Below, one piece after another: positions 25,243 to 33,733 of a stretch of 64,000 nt of DNA (position 1 is the stretch's first letter; every line of letters starts with the position of its first letter). Where the stretch lies: the NCBI GenBank assembly GCA_965641885.1, contig OZ282574.1:1240001-1304000 (forward strand). The letters are read 5' to 3'. The notes under the pieces were generated by a model, which was given only the letters and a program-made list of their open reading frames with translations, did not search any database and was not told the DNA's origin. Source of the DNA: Pseudophaeobacter sp965641885 (GTDB lineage Bacteria > Pseudomonadota > Alphaproteobacteria > Rhodobacterales > Rhodobacteraceae). Made by a program: the position numbers and the translations under genes.

Positions 25243-27483
25243 ATGGTCGAAAGTACTGAATCTGAAAGCCGCAAGCTGCTTGGCCGCCTGCGCGAGGCTA
25301 TGGCTGGGGATAACCCCGGCCAGGCCCGTCTGGACAAGATCACCCATCTGATAGGCGACAGCATGGGAACCGAGGTCTGCTCGGTCTATCTGTTTCTTGA
25401 TGACGAAACACTGGAGCTCTGCGCCAGTGAAGGTCTGAACGTCGAATCCGTGCACCAGACCCGGATGCGGATCGGCGAGGGCCTGGTCGGGCGCGTTGCC
25501 AAATTCGGCAAGGTGATCAACACACCTGATGCGCCCAACGCCAAGGGCTTTCGCTATATGCCGGAAACCGGCGAAGAGCGGTTTTCATCGTTCCTGGGTA
25601 TTCCGATTCAGAGGCTTGGCGAAATGCTCGGCGTCCTGGTGGTGCAGTCCAAAGAGGCGCGCGAGTTCTCGGCTGATGCGGTCTACGCACTAGAAGTGGT
25701 CGCCATGGTCATCGCTGAGATGACCGAGCTGGGCGCCTTTGTCGGAGAGGGCGCGGCCCTGTCGCCGCTGCACCAACAGCCCGTCATGCTGCCGGGGATT
25801 GCGGCACAGGAGGGGGCTGCCGAGGGACATGTCTGGCTGCACGAACCTCGCGTTGTGGTGACCAATCCAATTGCTGATGATCCCGAACGCGAGTTGGTAC
25901 GCCTCAAAGAGGCCGTTGAACAGCTGCGCGTGGGCGTCGACAAGATGCTTGAGATCTCGCAGAACGGTGACAAAGAACAGCTGCAGGTCCTTGAGGCCTA
26001 TCGCATGTTTGCCAATTCCAAAGGCTGGATGCGGCGCATGGAGGAAGACATCTCGCGCGGCCTGAGCGCCGAGGCTGCTGTTGAAAAAGAACAATCACAG
26101 GCGCGCTCACGCATGTCTCAGGTGCAGGATGCCTACCTGCGTGAGCGGTTGAGTGATCTTGACGATCTGTCCAACCGGTTGTTGCGTATTCTCACGGGGC
26201 AGGGTGCCGAAACCGGAGCAGAGCTGCCGGACGATCCCATTTTGGTGGCGCGCAATATTGGCCCCGCAGAGTTGCTGGAATACGGGCGTAACCTTAAGGG
26301 CATCGTGCTCGAAGAGGGCTCGGTCGGCTCACACGCTGCCATCATTGCCCGGGCGCTGGCGATCCCCTTGGTGGTCAATACAAATCGCATCACCAATGAG
26401 GCCCTGAACGGCGATCACATCATGGTGGATGGTGAGCAGGGCGTTGTGCACCTGCGCCCAGATGACAGCGTTGTCAGCGCCTTTCGCGACAAGATTGCGA
26501 TGCTGGCCCAGGCCCAGGAACGGTACGTTTCGATCCGTGAAACGCCTGCTGTGACACGGGATGGTCAGAAGATTAATCTGGTGATGAATGCCGGGCTGAT
26601 GGCCGACCTGCCGTCGCTGGAAAGTTCCGGTGCCGAAGGTGTGGGCCTTTTCCGCACAGAGCTGCAGTTTCTGGTGCGCAACCAGATGCCAAGGCGTTCT
26701 GAGCTTGTTGCCCTGTACAAACGTGTATTGGACGCCGCCCAGGAAAAGCGCGTGGTGTTTCGCACCCTGGATATTGGCTCCGACAAGGTGCTGCCCTATA
26801 TGAAGCCCAATGATGAGCCCAACCCAGCCCTGGGGTGGCGCGCCATTCGGGTTGGTTTGGACAAGCCCGGCATCATGCGGATGCAGTTGCAGGCCCTGAT
26901 GCGGGCGGCCAATGGGCGTCCTTTAACGGTAATGTTTCCCTTTGTCGCCCAGGCCGAAGAGTACCGTGCGGCCCGGGATGAGGTCACCAAAACACTGGAA
27001 CGCGAACGTATTTTGGGCCACGCCTTGCCCGAAAGCCTGGAGATTGGCGCCATGCTGGAGACACCCTCTCTGGCTTTTGCACCGCAAAAGTTCTTTGATG
27101 AGGTCGGCTTTATCTCCATCGGCGGTAACGATCTGAAGCAGTTCTTCTTTGCTGCGGACCGCGAAAATGAACGCGTGCGCAAACGCTATGATAGCCTGAA
27201 TGTGAGTTTTCTCAGCCTGATCGAGCAGATTGTTGAACGCTGCGCCACCTCGAAAACACCGCTCAGCTTTTGTGGTGAGGACGCAGGGCGGCCGATTGAA
27301 GCCGTCTGTTTGGCGGCAATGGGCGTGCGGACCCTCTCGATGCGACCCGCTTCAATTGGACCTGTTAAGTCTTTGTTAATGAGGGTTAACCTTGAAGATT
27401 TGCGTGGGGTTATCTATCGGTCCCGCCATCGGGGCGATCAATCTGTCCGGGATGCCGTCATGCGCTACCTGCGCGAAATTTGA
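25243..27483 (+). CDS. ptsP: PEP-protein phosphotransferase, nitrogen PTS enzyme I (EI-Ntr)
   Basis: Phosphoryl donor of the nitrogen-related PTS (EI-Ntr to NPr to EIIA-Ntr), a regulatory relay rather than a sugar importer. 746 aa. An N-terminal GAF domain (about 20-160; GTEVCSVYLFLDDETLELCA), the HPr-binding helical domain, the swivelling domain with the active-site His364 in GSVGSHAAIIARAL, and the TIM-barrel PEP-binding domain (EGVGLFRTELQFL, FRTLDIGSDKVLPY, GAMLETPSLAF, SIGGNDLKQFFF, CGEDAG). The GAF domain of such proteins senses glutamine or 2-oxoglutarate in studied cases. Probably co-transcribed with lysC. Confidence 0.97.
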   Translation: MVESTESESRKLLGRLREAMAGDNPGQARLDKITHLIGDSMGTEVCSVYLFLDDETLELCASEGLNVESVHQTRMRIGEGLVGRVAKFGKVINTPDAPNAKGFRYMPETGEERFSSFLGIPIQRLGEMLGVLVVQSKEAREFSADAVYALEVVAMVIAEMTELGAFVGEGAALSPLHQQPVMLPGIAAQEGAAEGHVWLHEPRVVVTNPIADDPERELVRLKEAVEQLRVGVDKMLEISQNGDKEQLQVLEAYRMFANSKGWMRRMEEDISRGLSAEAAVEKEQSQARSRMSQVQDAYLRERLSDLDDLSNRLLRILTGQGAETGAELPDDPILVARNIGPAELLEYGRNLKGIVLEEGSVGSHAAIIARALAIPLVVNTNRITNEALNGDHIMVDGEQGVVHLRPDDSVVSAFRDKIAMLAQAQERYVSIRETPAVTRDGQKINLVMNAGLMADLPSLESSGAEGVGLFRTELQFLVRNQMPRRSELVALYKRVLDAAQEKRVVFRTLDIGSDKVLPYMKPNDEPNPALGWRAIRVGLDKPGIMRMQLQALMRAANGRPLTVMFPFVAQAEEYRAARDEVTKTLERERILGHALPESLEIGAMLETPSLAFAPQKFFDEVGFISIGGNDLKQFFFAADRENERVRKRYDSLNVSFLSLIEQIVERCATSKTPLSFCGEDAGRPIEAVCLAAMGVRTLSMRPASIGPVKSLLMRVNLEDLRGVIYRSRHRGDQSVRDAVMRYLREI

Positions 27484-27520
27484 GGTTTGGCTGCATTGTG
27501 CTGGCCTTGGTTTGTTTCTT

Positions 27521-27559
27521 GGCAGAGGCAGAGGCAGAGGCAGAGGCAGAGGCAGAGGC
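27521..27559. repeat. simple-sequence repeat, six copies of GGCAGA
   Basis: Six perfect hexamer copies plus GGC, 38 bases after the ptsP stop, in a non-coding stretch. Length changes by slippage are likely; no coding effect is visible. Confidence 0.97.
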
Positions 27560-28040
27560 CTGCAGCCGCTGAGCTGAATGACGGCGCTTCGTTCCAGCGT
27601 TTTTCTTAAGGTATAGTCCCGCAGCAGCCAGGCCACCCTGGAAACCTACGTCTTATCCCCAGTCTTTTATCGTGAAATTCATGAGAAAATGCGGAAATAT
27701 TAAGAATAAATTTACAATTATCAACTTTTCACATCTTAGGGGCGATAGGGTGAAACCTTTTGTCCACGTCTGCCGCTGACTCGCGAGATATCCCGTCGTG
27801 TTGATCTGGGGGGCGTCAGGGAAACCGAACTAGGGTCTGGTGTGATTTCAATGTTGTGCACAAGATCTTCCCTGATTTTTCCACTTAAGAAATCCCATTA
27901 ACATTTTGTTAATAAAGTGAGAAGTGGCTTATCCCCAAAATTCTCGCAGGCCTTTCAGTGACGCCCCGACCTTCTGCTGTCCTTCCGTTTCGCAAGAACT
28001 TGACAGGTGCAAAGCTCGGGTGCAGATCCAGGCCTAAATT
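27560..28040. other. AT-rich intergenic region with DnaA-box-like sites
   Basis: No gene is seen. The stretch is clearly AT-richer than its surroundings, especially 27660-27740 and 27880-27935. It contains TTATCCCCA twice (27653-27661 and 27929-27937) and TTATCAACT (27718-27726), each one change from the DnaA box TTATC(C/A)ACA, plus weaker matches. It also leads into the promoter of the aminobenzoate-type operon. None of the genes that usually flank the alphaproteobacterial origin is nearby. Confidence 0.4.
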
Positions 28041-28072
28041 AACTTCAAGCATAAAACTTTAAGCTTGAAGTT
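28041..28072. promoter_or_regulatory. candidate MarR operator in front of the aromatic-CoA operon
   Basis: Ten-base arms AACTTCAAGC (28041-28050) and GCTTGAAGTT (28063-28072) form a perfect inverted repeat with a 12-base spacer. The right part is by itself a near-perfect 18-bp palindrome (28055-28072, AACTTTAAGCTTGAAGTT). It ends 55 bases before the first gene and is a good candidate for the MarR regulator encoded inside the operon. Confidence 0.6.
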
Positions 28073-28126
28073 TTTGAGGGCTGACCTATCCTGACTGTAA
28101 TATCCAGAGTCAGGGGAGAGTGGGCC

Positions 28127-30421
28127 ATGAAAGTTGCATGTTTGGGGGGCGGCCCGGCTGGGCTTTACTTTGCGATCTCATTGAAATTGCGGCAGCCCGA
28201 GGCCGAGGTGACGGTTTTTGAGCAAAACAAGGCGGATGACACCTTTGGCTGGGGCGTGGTTCTGTCGGATGATGCACTGGAAAACCTCAGCAAGAATGAC
28301 CCCGTCAGCGCCCAGGCCATCAAAGAGAGTTTCGCCTATTGGGACGACATCGCCGTGGTGCAGGACGGGGTGCGAACAGTCTCTCAGGGCCACGGGTTTG
28401 CTGGCATCGGCCGCAAGAAGATGTTGCTGATGCTGCAGGAGAGAGCCCGCGAGCTTGGCGTTGATCTGCAGTTTGAAACCCGTGCAAAACCGGCTGCGGC
28501 CTATCAAAAAGACTATGACGTGGTTGTTGGCTGTGACGGCTTGAACTCGTCCGTACGCAGTGAGTTTGCCGAACACTTTAAGCCCAATATCGATGTGCGG
28601 CCCTGCAAATTTATCTGGTTGGGAACGCATCAGAAATTCGATGACGCCTTCACGTTTGTGTTTGAAAACACCAAACACGGCTGGGTCTGGATTCATGCCT
28701 ATCAATTCGACGATGACACGGCGACCGTGATTGTTGAATGCTCTGGCGAGACCTGGGAGCGTTGGGGTTTTGAGGATATGTCCAAGGAAGAGATCATTCG
28801 CACTTGCGAAGAGATCTTTGCCGACCACCTTGGCGGCCATAACCTGATTTCAAACGCCGATCACTTGCGGGGATCAGCGGTCTGGATCAATTTCCCGCGG
28901 GTTCTGTGTGACAAATGGCACCACGAGAATGTTGTCCTGCTGGGAGATGCCTCGGCCACGGCGCATTTTTCCATCGGATCTGGCTCACGCCTGGCCTTTG
29001 ACAGCGCCATCGCGCTGGCCGAGCTCATCTCATCCGAGGATAGTCTTGAACGGGCTTTTGAGCGCTATCAGGAAGAGCGTCGTCTTGATGTGTTGCGCCT
29101 GCAGTCAGCGGCGCGCAATTCGCTTGAGTGGTTTGAGGATGTTGAGCGCTACCTGGGTATGGACCCGGTTCAGTTCAACTATTCCCTTCTCACACGCAGT
29201 CAGCGGATTTCACATGAAAACCTGCGCTTGCGTGATCCAAACTGGCTGAAGTCAGCGGAAAAATGGTTTCAGGAAAAAGCCGGTGCGCCCAGTGATGCGC
29301 CAGTACGGCCGCCAATGTTTGCCCCCTATCAGCTGCGCGACATGCGCCTGAAGAACCGTGTCGTCGTGTCTCCAATGGCGCAATACAAGGCGGTCGATGG
29401 CTGCCCCACAGACTGGCATCTCATCCACTATGGTGAGCGGGCCAAAGGCGGCGCCGGGCTGGTGTATACCGAAATGACCTGCGTGAGCCCCAAAGGCCGC
29501 ATCACCCCGGGCTGTCCCGGTCTCTATGCGCCAGAGCATGAGGCGGCCTGGGCGCGACTGGTGGATTTTGTGCATCAAGAGACAGATGCCAAAATTTGCT
29601 GCCAGATCGGCCACTCGGGTCGTAAGGGGTCGACCCAGGTCGGTTGGGAAACCATGGATGCGCCGTTGCCAGCGTGGAACTGGGATCTGGTCTCGGCTTC
29701 CGCCATTGCCTGGTCACCACAGAATGACACCCCGCGTGAAATCAACCGTTCGGAAATGGACCAGATAAAGGCTGAATTTGCGTCCGCCACCGAGATGGCG
29801 GCGCGCTGTGGCTTTGATATGATCGAACTACATGCGGCGCATGGCTACCTGATCTCCTCGTTTATCTCGCCAAAATCGAACATTCGCTCGGATTCATATG
29901 GCGGCTCGCTGGAAAACCGCATGCGCTATCCGCTTGAGGTCTTTGCAGCCATGCGGGCGGTCTGGCCTGCACAAAAACCGATGTCCGTGCGGATTTCTGC
30001 CACGGATTGGCTGGGCGACGAGGGCGTGACGCCAGAAGAGGCGGTGGACATTGCGCGGGCTTTCTCAGAGGCTGGTGTAGATATTATCGATGTCTCGGCC
30101 GGGCAGACCTCCATTGAGGGCCAGCCCGTATATGGCCGCATGTTCCAGACGCCGTTTTCCGACCGGATCCGCAATGATGCGGGGCTTGCCACCATGGCGG
30201 TTGGCAATATCTATGAGGCAGACCATGCCAACTCGATCCTAATGGCGGGACGGGCGGATCTGGTCTGTGTGGGTCGGCCGCATCTGGCAGATCCCTATTG
30301 GGCGCTGCATGAGGCCACCAAGATCGGCGACCGGTTTGGGGCATGGCCGCTGCCCTATCAGGCTGGGCGGGATCAGTCCTGGCGCCTTGCGGACCGCGAT
30401 GCAGAGGTGATCCGAGCATGA
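28127..30421 (+). CDS. 2-aminobenzoyl-CoA/salicylyl-CoA monooxygenase-reductase fusion
   Basis: A 764-aa fusion of two flavoenzymes. The N-terminal half (about 1-375) is an FAD aromatic-ring hydroxylase (GGGPAGLYFAISL Rossmann motif, GCDGLNSSVR, VLLGDASATAHFSIGSG). The C-terminal half (about 395-755) is an Old-Yellow-Enzyme-type reductase (MFAPYQLRDMRLKNRVVVSP, HYGERAKGGAGLVYTEM, GFDMIELHAAHGYLISSFIS, DSYGGSLENRMRYPLEV). This architecture is known from Azoarcus 2-aminobenzoyl-CoA monooxygenase/reductase, which hydroxylates and then reduces the ring; salicylyl-CoA 5-hydroxylases are close relatives. Neighbouring genes support the CoA-thioester route. The exact substrate (anthraniloyl- or salicylyl-CoA) cannot be fixed from sequence. 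It overlaps the next gene by 4 bases. Confidence 0.9.
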   Translation: MKVACLGGGPAGLYFAISLKLRQPEAEVTVFEQNKADDTFGWGVVLSDDALENLSKNDPVSAQAIKESFAYWDDIAVVQDGVRTVSQGHGFAGIGRKKMLLMLQERARELGVDLQFETRAKPAAAYQKDYDVVVGCDGLNSSVRSEFAEHFKPNIDVRPCKFIWLGTHQKFDDAFTFVFENTKHGWVWIHAYQFDDDTATVIVECSGETWERWGFEDMSKEEIIRTCEEIFADHLGGHNLISNADHLRGSAVWINFPRVLCDKWHHENVVLLGDASATAHFSIGSGSRLAFDSAIALAELISSEDSLERAFERYQEERRLDVLRLQSAARNSLEWFEDVERYLGMDPVQFNYSLLTRSQRISHENLRLRDPNWLKSAEKWFQEKAGAPSDAPVRPPMFAPYQLRDMRLKNRVVVSPMAQYKAVDGCPTDWHLIHYGERAKGGAGLVYTEMTCVSPKGRITPGCPGLYAPEHEAAWARLVDFVHQETDAKICCQIGHSGRKGSTQVGWETMDAPLPAWNWDLVSASAIAWSPQNDTPREINRSEMDQIKAEFASATEMAARCGFDMIELHAAHGYLISSFISPKSNIRSDSYGGSLENRMRYPLEVFAAMRAVWPAQKPMSVRISATDWLGDEGVTPEEAVDIARAFSEAGVDIIDVSAGQTSIEGQPVYGRMFQTPFSDRIRNDAGLATMAVGNIYEADHANSILMAGRADLVCVGRPHLADPYWALHEATKIGDRFGAWPLPYQAGRDQSWRLADRDAEVIRA

Positions 30422-31173
30422 GCTTTGAGGGAAAACATGTTGTAATCACTGGTGGAGGCTCGGGTCTGGGTGCCGAGCTGGCGCGCCAGTTTGCAGGCAA
30501 AGGCGCGCGCGTGACCATTCTTGGCCGTCGCCTTGAGGCCCTGCAGGAGGTTGCGTCACAGACCGGGGCTTTGCCGCTGTCTTGTGATGTAACGGACCGG
30601 GCCAGCCTTGATCAGGCCCTGCATGCGGCCACGGTATCAAACGGCGCGGTCGCTATTGCAATGGCGAATGCTGGTGCAGCCCCGTCGCAACCGTTTGAAC
30701 GGATGACGCCGGAGGATTTTACGCAAGCATTGGGCGTCAATCTTCTAGGGGTCTTTAACCTTTGGCAGGCCTGTCTGCCTGCAATGAAGTCTGAGGGCTG
30801 GGGGCGTCTGATCGCCGTGGCCTCAACCGCTGGTCTAAAAGGATACCCTTATGTTTCAGGCTATTGCGCCGCAAAACATGGCGTGTTGGGCTTGACCCGG
30901 TCGCTTGCCATTGAACTTGCAAAGACCGGTGTGACGGTGAATGCGCTCTGTCCGGGGTTCATTGAGACACCTTTGCTGCAAAACTCTCTGGATACTATCG
31001 TGGCCAAGACCGGCATGTCGCCTGAGCAGGCTGCCAAATCCCTGCGCCGGGGCAACCCACAGGACCGCTTTATCCAACCAATTGAGGTGGCAGAAGCCGC
31101 TTTGTGGCTGGCCAGTTCCGGGGCGGGGTCGGTCAACGGTGCAGCCCTGCCAATTTCGGGGGGCGAGATATGA
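30418..31173 (+). CDS. SDR-family oxidoreductase
   Basis: A 251-aa short-chain dehydrogenase with the NAD(P)-binding TGGGSGLGAELA motif near residue 11, the NAG segment (MANAGAAPSQPF), catalytic Ser (AVASTAGLKGYPY), and YCAAKHGVLGLTR (Tyr-x3-Lys). PGFIETPLL follows. Likely role: 3-hydroxyacyl-CoA dehydrogenase-type step in the ring-derived acyl-CoA route. The start (ATG at 30418) overlaps the preceding stop as ATGA; the stop overlaps the MarR start in the same way. Confidence 0.93.
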   Translation: MSFEGKHVVITGGGSGLGAELARQFAGKGARVTILGRRLEALQEVASQTGALPLSCDVTDRASLDQALHAATVSNGAVAIAMANAGAAPSQPFERMTPEDFTQALGVNLLGVFNLWQACLPAMKSEGWGRLIAVASTAGLKGYPYVSGYCAAKHGVLGLTRSLAIELAKTGVTVNALCPGFIETPLLQNSLDTIVAKTGMSPEQAAKSLRRGNPQDRFIQPIEVAEAALWLASSGAGSVNGAALPISGGEI

Positions 31174-31631
31174 GCAGATCGGATACCTCAAAAGATCGCC
31201 TGCGGCTTTGGCTGCGGGTGCTGAAGGCGACGCGCAGTGTCGAAAACGCGGTGCGCGAGAACCTGCGCCAGAACTTTGCCACCACGCTGCCGCGCTTTGA
31301 CGTCATGGCGGCGCTGACCCAGCACAGGGACGGGCTGAAGATGAGCCAGCTCTCGACAGTGCTGAAGGTTTCCAACGGCAATGTGACCGGAATTGTTGAG
31401 CGCCTGGTCGATGATGGACATGTGTTGCGCGAAAAGGTGCCCGGTGATCGCCGCGCCAGTCGGGTGCGGCTGACAGAGGCCGGAGAGGCGGAGTTTGCCC
31501 GGCAGGCAGCGGCCCATGAGGCCTGGATTGATGAAATTTTCGCCGATGTCGCCCCTGAGGCGGCCCAGGGCATGGCCGAGGCGCTCGATGAGGTGGCCCG
31601 GCGATTGGAAAACAAGGACAGCACAACATGA
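31170..31631 (+). CDS. MarR-family transcriptional regulator
   Basis: A 153-aa winged-helix regulator. The DNA-binding part (about 45-110) includes TLPRFDVMAALTQHRDGLKM, QLSTVLKVSNGNVTGIVERL and the wing EKVPGDRRASRVRLTEAG. It is embedded in the catabolic operon through ATGA overlaps on both sides, so it is made together with the enzymes and probably acts as an autorepressor released by an aromatic CoA thioester, as described for several MarR regulators of aromatic catabolism. The candidate operator is the dyad at 28041-28072. Confidence 0.92.
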   Translation: MSRSDTSKDRLRLWLRVLKATRSVENAVRENLRQNFATTLPRFDVMAALTQHRDGLKMSQLSTVLKVSNGNVTGIVERLVDDGHVLREKVPGDRRASRVRLTEAGEAEFARQAAAHEAWIDEIFADVAPEAAQGMAEALDEVARRLENKDSTT

Positions 31632-32431
31632 CCCAGATGGATACCAAGCATTTTCTGTGCAAGATCGAAGGTGGCATCGCCACGGTCTCGCTGGACCGCC
31701 CCGAGCGCAAGAACCCGCTCACCTTTGACAGCTACGCTGAGCTGCGCGACTGGTTTCGCGATCTGCACTATAATGATGAGGTCAAGGCCGTGGTCTTTGC
31801 CTCCAACGGCGGCAACTTTAGCTCTGGCGGTGATGTGCATGATATCATTGGCCCCCTCACCAAGATGAGCATGAAAGAGCTGCTGGCCTTTACCCGGATG
31901 ACCGGCGATCTGGTCAAGGCAATCATCAATTGCGGCAAGCCGGTGATTGCAGCCATTGATGGCATCTGTGTTGGCGCGGGCGCGATCATTGCCATGGCGT
32001 CGGATCTGCGCATTGCCACGCCGGAAGCCAAGACCGCCTTTTTGTTTACACGCGTCGGCCTTGCGGGCTGTGACATGGGGGCCTGTGCCATTTTGCCCCG
32101 CATCATCGGTCAGGGCCGTGCGGCAGAGCTGCTCTATACTGGTCGCTCCATGAGCGCCGAAGAGGGCGCCGCCTGGGGCTTTCATAACAAGCTGGTCGCA
32201 GCCGCGGATCTGAATGCTGAGGCACAGGCGCTGGCGGCGCGTATCGCAGCGGGGCCCAATTTTGGCAATATGATGACCAAGACGATGCTGGCACAGGAAT
32301 GGTCGATGTCGATCGAGCAGGCCATCGAGGCCGAGGCGCAGGCTCAGGCGATCTGCATGCAGACGGCAGATTTTGAGCGCGCCTACCATGCCTTTGTGAA
32401 CAAGGAAAAACCCGTCTTTGAAGGGGACTAA
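31628..32431 (+). CDS. enoyl-CoA hydratase/isomerase family protein
   Basis: A 267-aa crotonase-fold enzyme. Oxyanion-hole segments are FASNGGNFSSGGDVHDI and the IDGICVGAGAIIAMASDLRI stretch, followed by FLFTRVGLAGCDMGACAILP. A glutamate typical for hydratases in the second motif is not obvious; the residues here (GCDMGA) resemble crotonases of the aromatic-CoA clusters. Probable role: hydration or ring cleavage of the reduced ring-CoA intermediate. It starts within the MarR stop (ATGA). Confidence 0.9.
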   Translation: MTQMDTKHFLCKIEGGIATVSLDRPERKNPLTFDSYAELRDWFRDLHYNDEVKAVVFASNGGNFSSGGDVHDIIGPLTKMSMKELLAFTRMTGDLVKAIINCGKPVIAAIDGICVGAGAIIAMASDLRIATPEAKTAFLFTRVGLAGCDMGACAILPRIIGQGRAAELLYTGRSMSAEEGAAWGFHNKLVAAADLNAEAQALAARIAAGPNFGNMMTKTMLAQEWSMSIEQAIEAEAQAQAICMQTADFERAYHAFVNKEKPVFEGD

Positions 32432-32529
32432 GAGGGCGCGACATCGTGCAATGGATAAATGCGCGATGGCAATGACACAGGTGCGGCGCGGAGGGTGAAG
32501 ACCACCAATCCGGCCAAGAGAGGACAGAC

Positions 32530-33732
32530 ATGGCGGATAAGACATTTCTCAGCTGGCCGTTTTTTGACGAAACCCATGGCGCACTGGCGCGCGACCTTGA
32601 TGTCTGGGCCTCTGAGGCCCTGGCCGGGATCGACCACAGCGACACTGATGCGGCCTGTCGTCGCCTTGTGGCCTCCCTTGGTGAGGCCGGCTGGGCGCAG
32701 CATAGCGCCGCGATGAGCGGCGAGCGTCTGGATGTGCGCACACTCTGCCTGATCCGCGAAACTCTGGCGCGCCATGATGGGCTTGCTGATTTTGCCTTTG
32801 CCATGCAAGGTCTTGGTACTGGTGCGATCTCGCTCTTTGGTACGCAGGCACAGCAGGCCGAATGGTTGCCGCTGACCCGCAGCGGCAAGGCGATTTCTGC
32901 CTTTGCCCTGACCGAACCCCAGTCGGGATCGGACGTGGCCAACTCCACCATGACGGCAACCCTGGACGGCGACCACTATGTGCTGAACGGTGAGAAAACC
33001 TGGATTTCAAACGGCGGCATTGCAGATGTCTACACGCTGTTTGCCCGTACCGGCGAAGCACCGGGGGCCAGGGGGCTTTCGGCCTTTATCGTGCCTGCAA
33101 ACCTTTCGGGGTTTGCGGTGGTGGAGCGCCAGACTGTGATCGCGCCGCATCCTTTGGCGACGCTGCGCTTTAGCGATTGTCGCATCCCTAGGTCAGCGCT
33201 GCTGGGGCAGGCTGGCGGTGGGTTTAAGATCGCCATGTCGGTGCTGGATGTGTTTCGCTCCACTGTGGCGGCGGCTGCATTGGGCTTTGCCCGCCGTGCG
33301 CTGGATGAGGCGCTGGAGCGGGTCTCGACCCGTCAGGTGCAGGGGTCGCCTCTGTTTGAATTGCAGATGGTGCAGGGGCATATTGCCGATATGGCGCTGG
33401 ATGTGGATGCGGCGGCCCTGCTGGTGTACCGCGCGGCCTGGGCCAAGGACAGTGGCGCGCCCCGCGTCACCCGCGAGGCCGCCATGGCCAAGCTGTTTTC
33501 AACCGATCAGGCGCAGCAGGTGATCGACAAAGCGGTGCAGCTGCACGGTGGCGACGGCGTGCGCCATGGTCAGAAGGTTGAAGAGCTTTATCGCGATATC
33601 AGGGCCTTACGTATCTATGAGGGGGCTTCGGATGTGCAGCGGGTGGTGATCGCGCGCCAGACCCTTGGCGCCTATCAGGCTGAAACAGTCCAGGCCGGAC
33701 CCAATTCGTCCAAACCGCAGGGGGGCAATTGA
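32530..33732 (+). CDS. acyl-CoA dehydrogenase family protein
   Basis: A 400-aa FAD enzyme. Landmarks: AFALTEPQSGSDVANSTMTA (flavin and substrate contacts), KTWISNGGIADVYTLFARTG, QLHGGDGVRHGQKVEELYRD and the C-terminal IYEGASDVQRVVIARQ with the usual catalytic-region Glu. N-terminal helical domain about 1-130. Role: alpha,beta-dehydrogenation of an acyl-CoA derived from the aromatic ring, as in the Azoarcus 2-aminobenzoate cluster. It is separated from the hydratase by 98 bases and from the CoA ligase by one base. Confidence 0.93.
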   Translation: MADKTFLSWPFFDETHGALARDLDVWASEALAGIDHSDTDAACRRLVASLGEAGWAQHSAAMSGERLDVRTLCLIRETLARHDGLADFAFAMQGLGTGAISLFGTQAQQAEWLPLTRSGKAISAFALTEPQSGSDVANSTMTATLDGDHYVLNGEKTWISNGGIADVYTLFARTGEAPGARGLSAFIVPANLSGFAVVERQTVIAPHPLATLRFSDCRIPRSALLGQAGGGFKIAMSVLDVFRSTVAAAALGFARRALDEALERVSTRQVQGSPLFELQMVQGHIADMALDVDAAALLVYRAAWAKDSGAPRVTREAAMAKLFSTDQAQQVIDKAVQLHGGDGVRHGQKVEELYRDIRALRIYEGASDVQRVVIARQTLGAYQAETVQAGPNSSKPQGGN

Positions 33733-33733
33733 G

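Noticed and set aside
31133..32545. 470-aa minus-strand open frame opposite the MarR and hydratase genes
   Set aside because: Complete overlap with two well-supported genes joined by an ATGA overlap.
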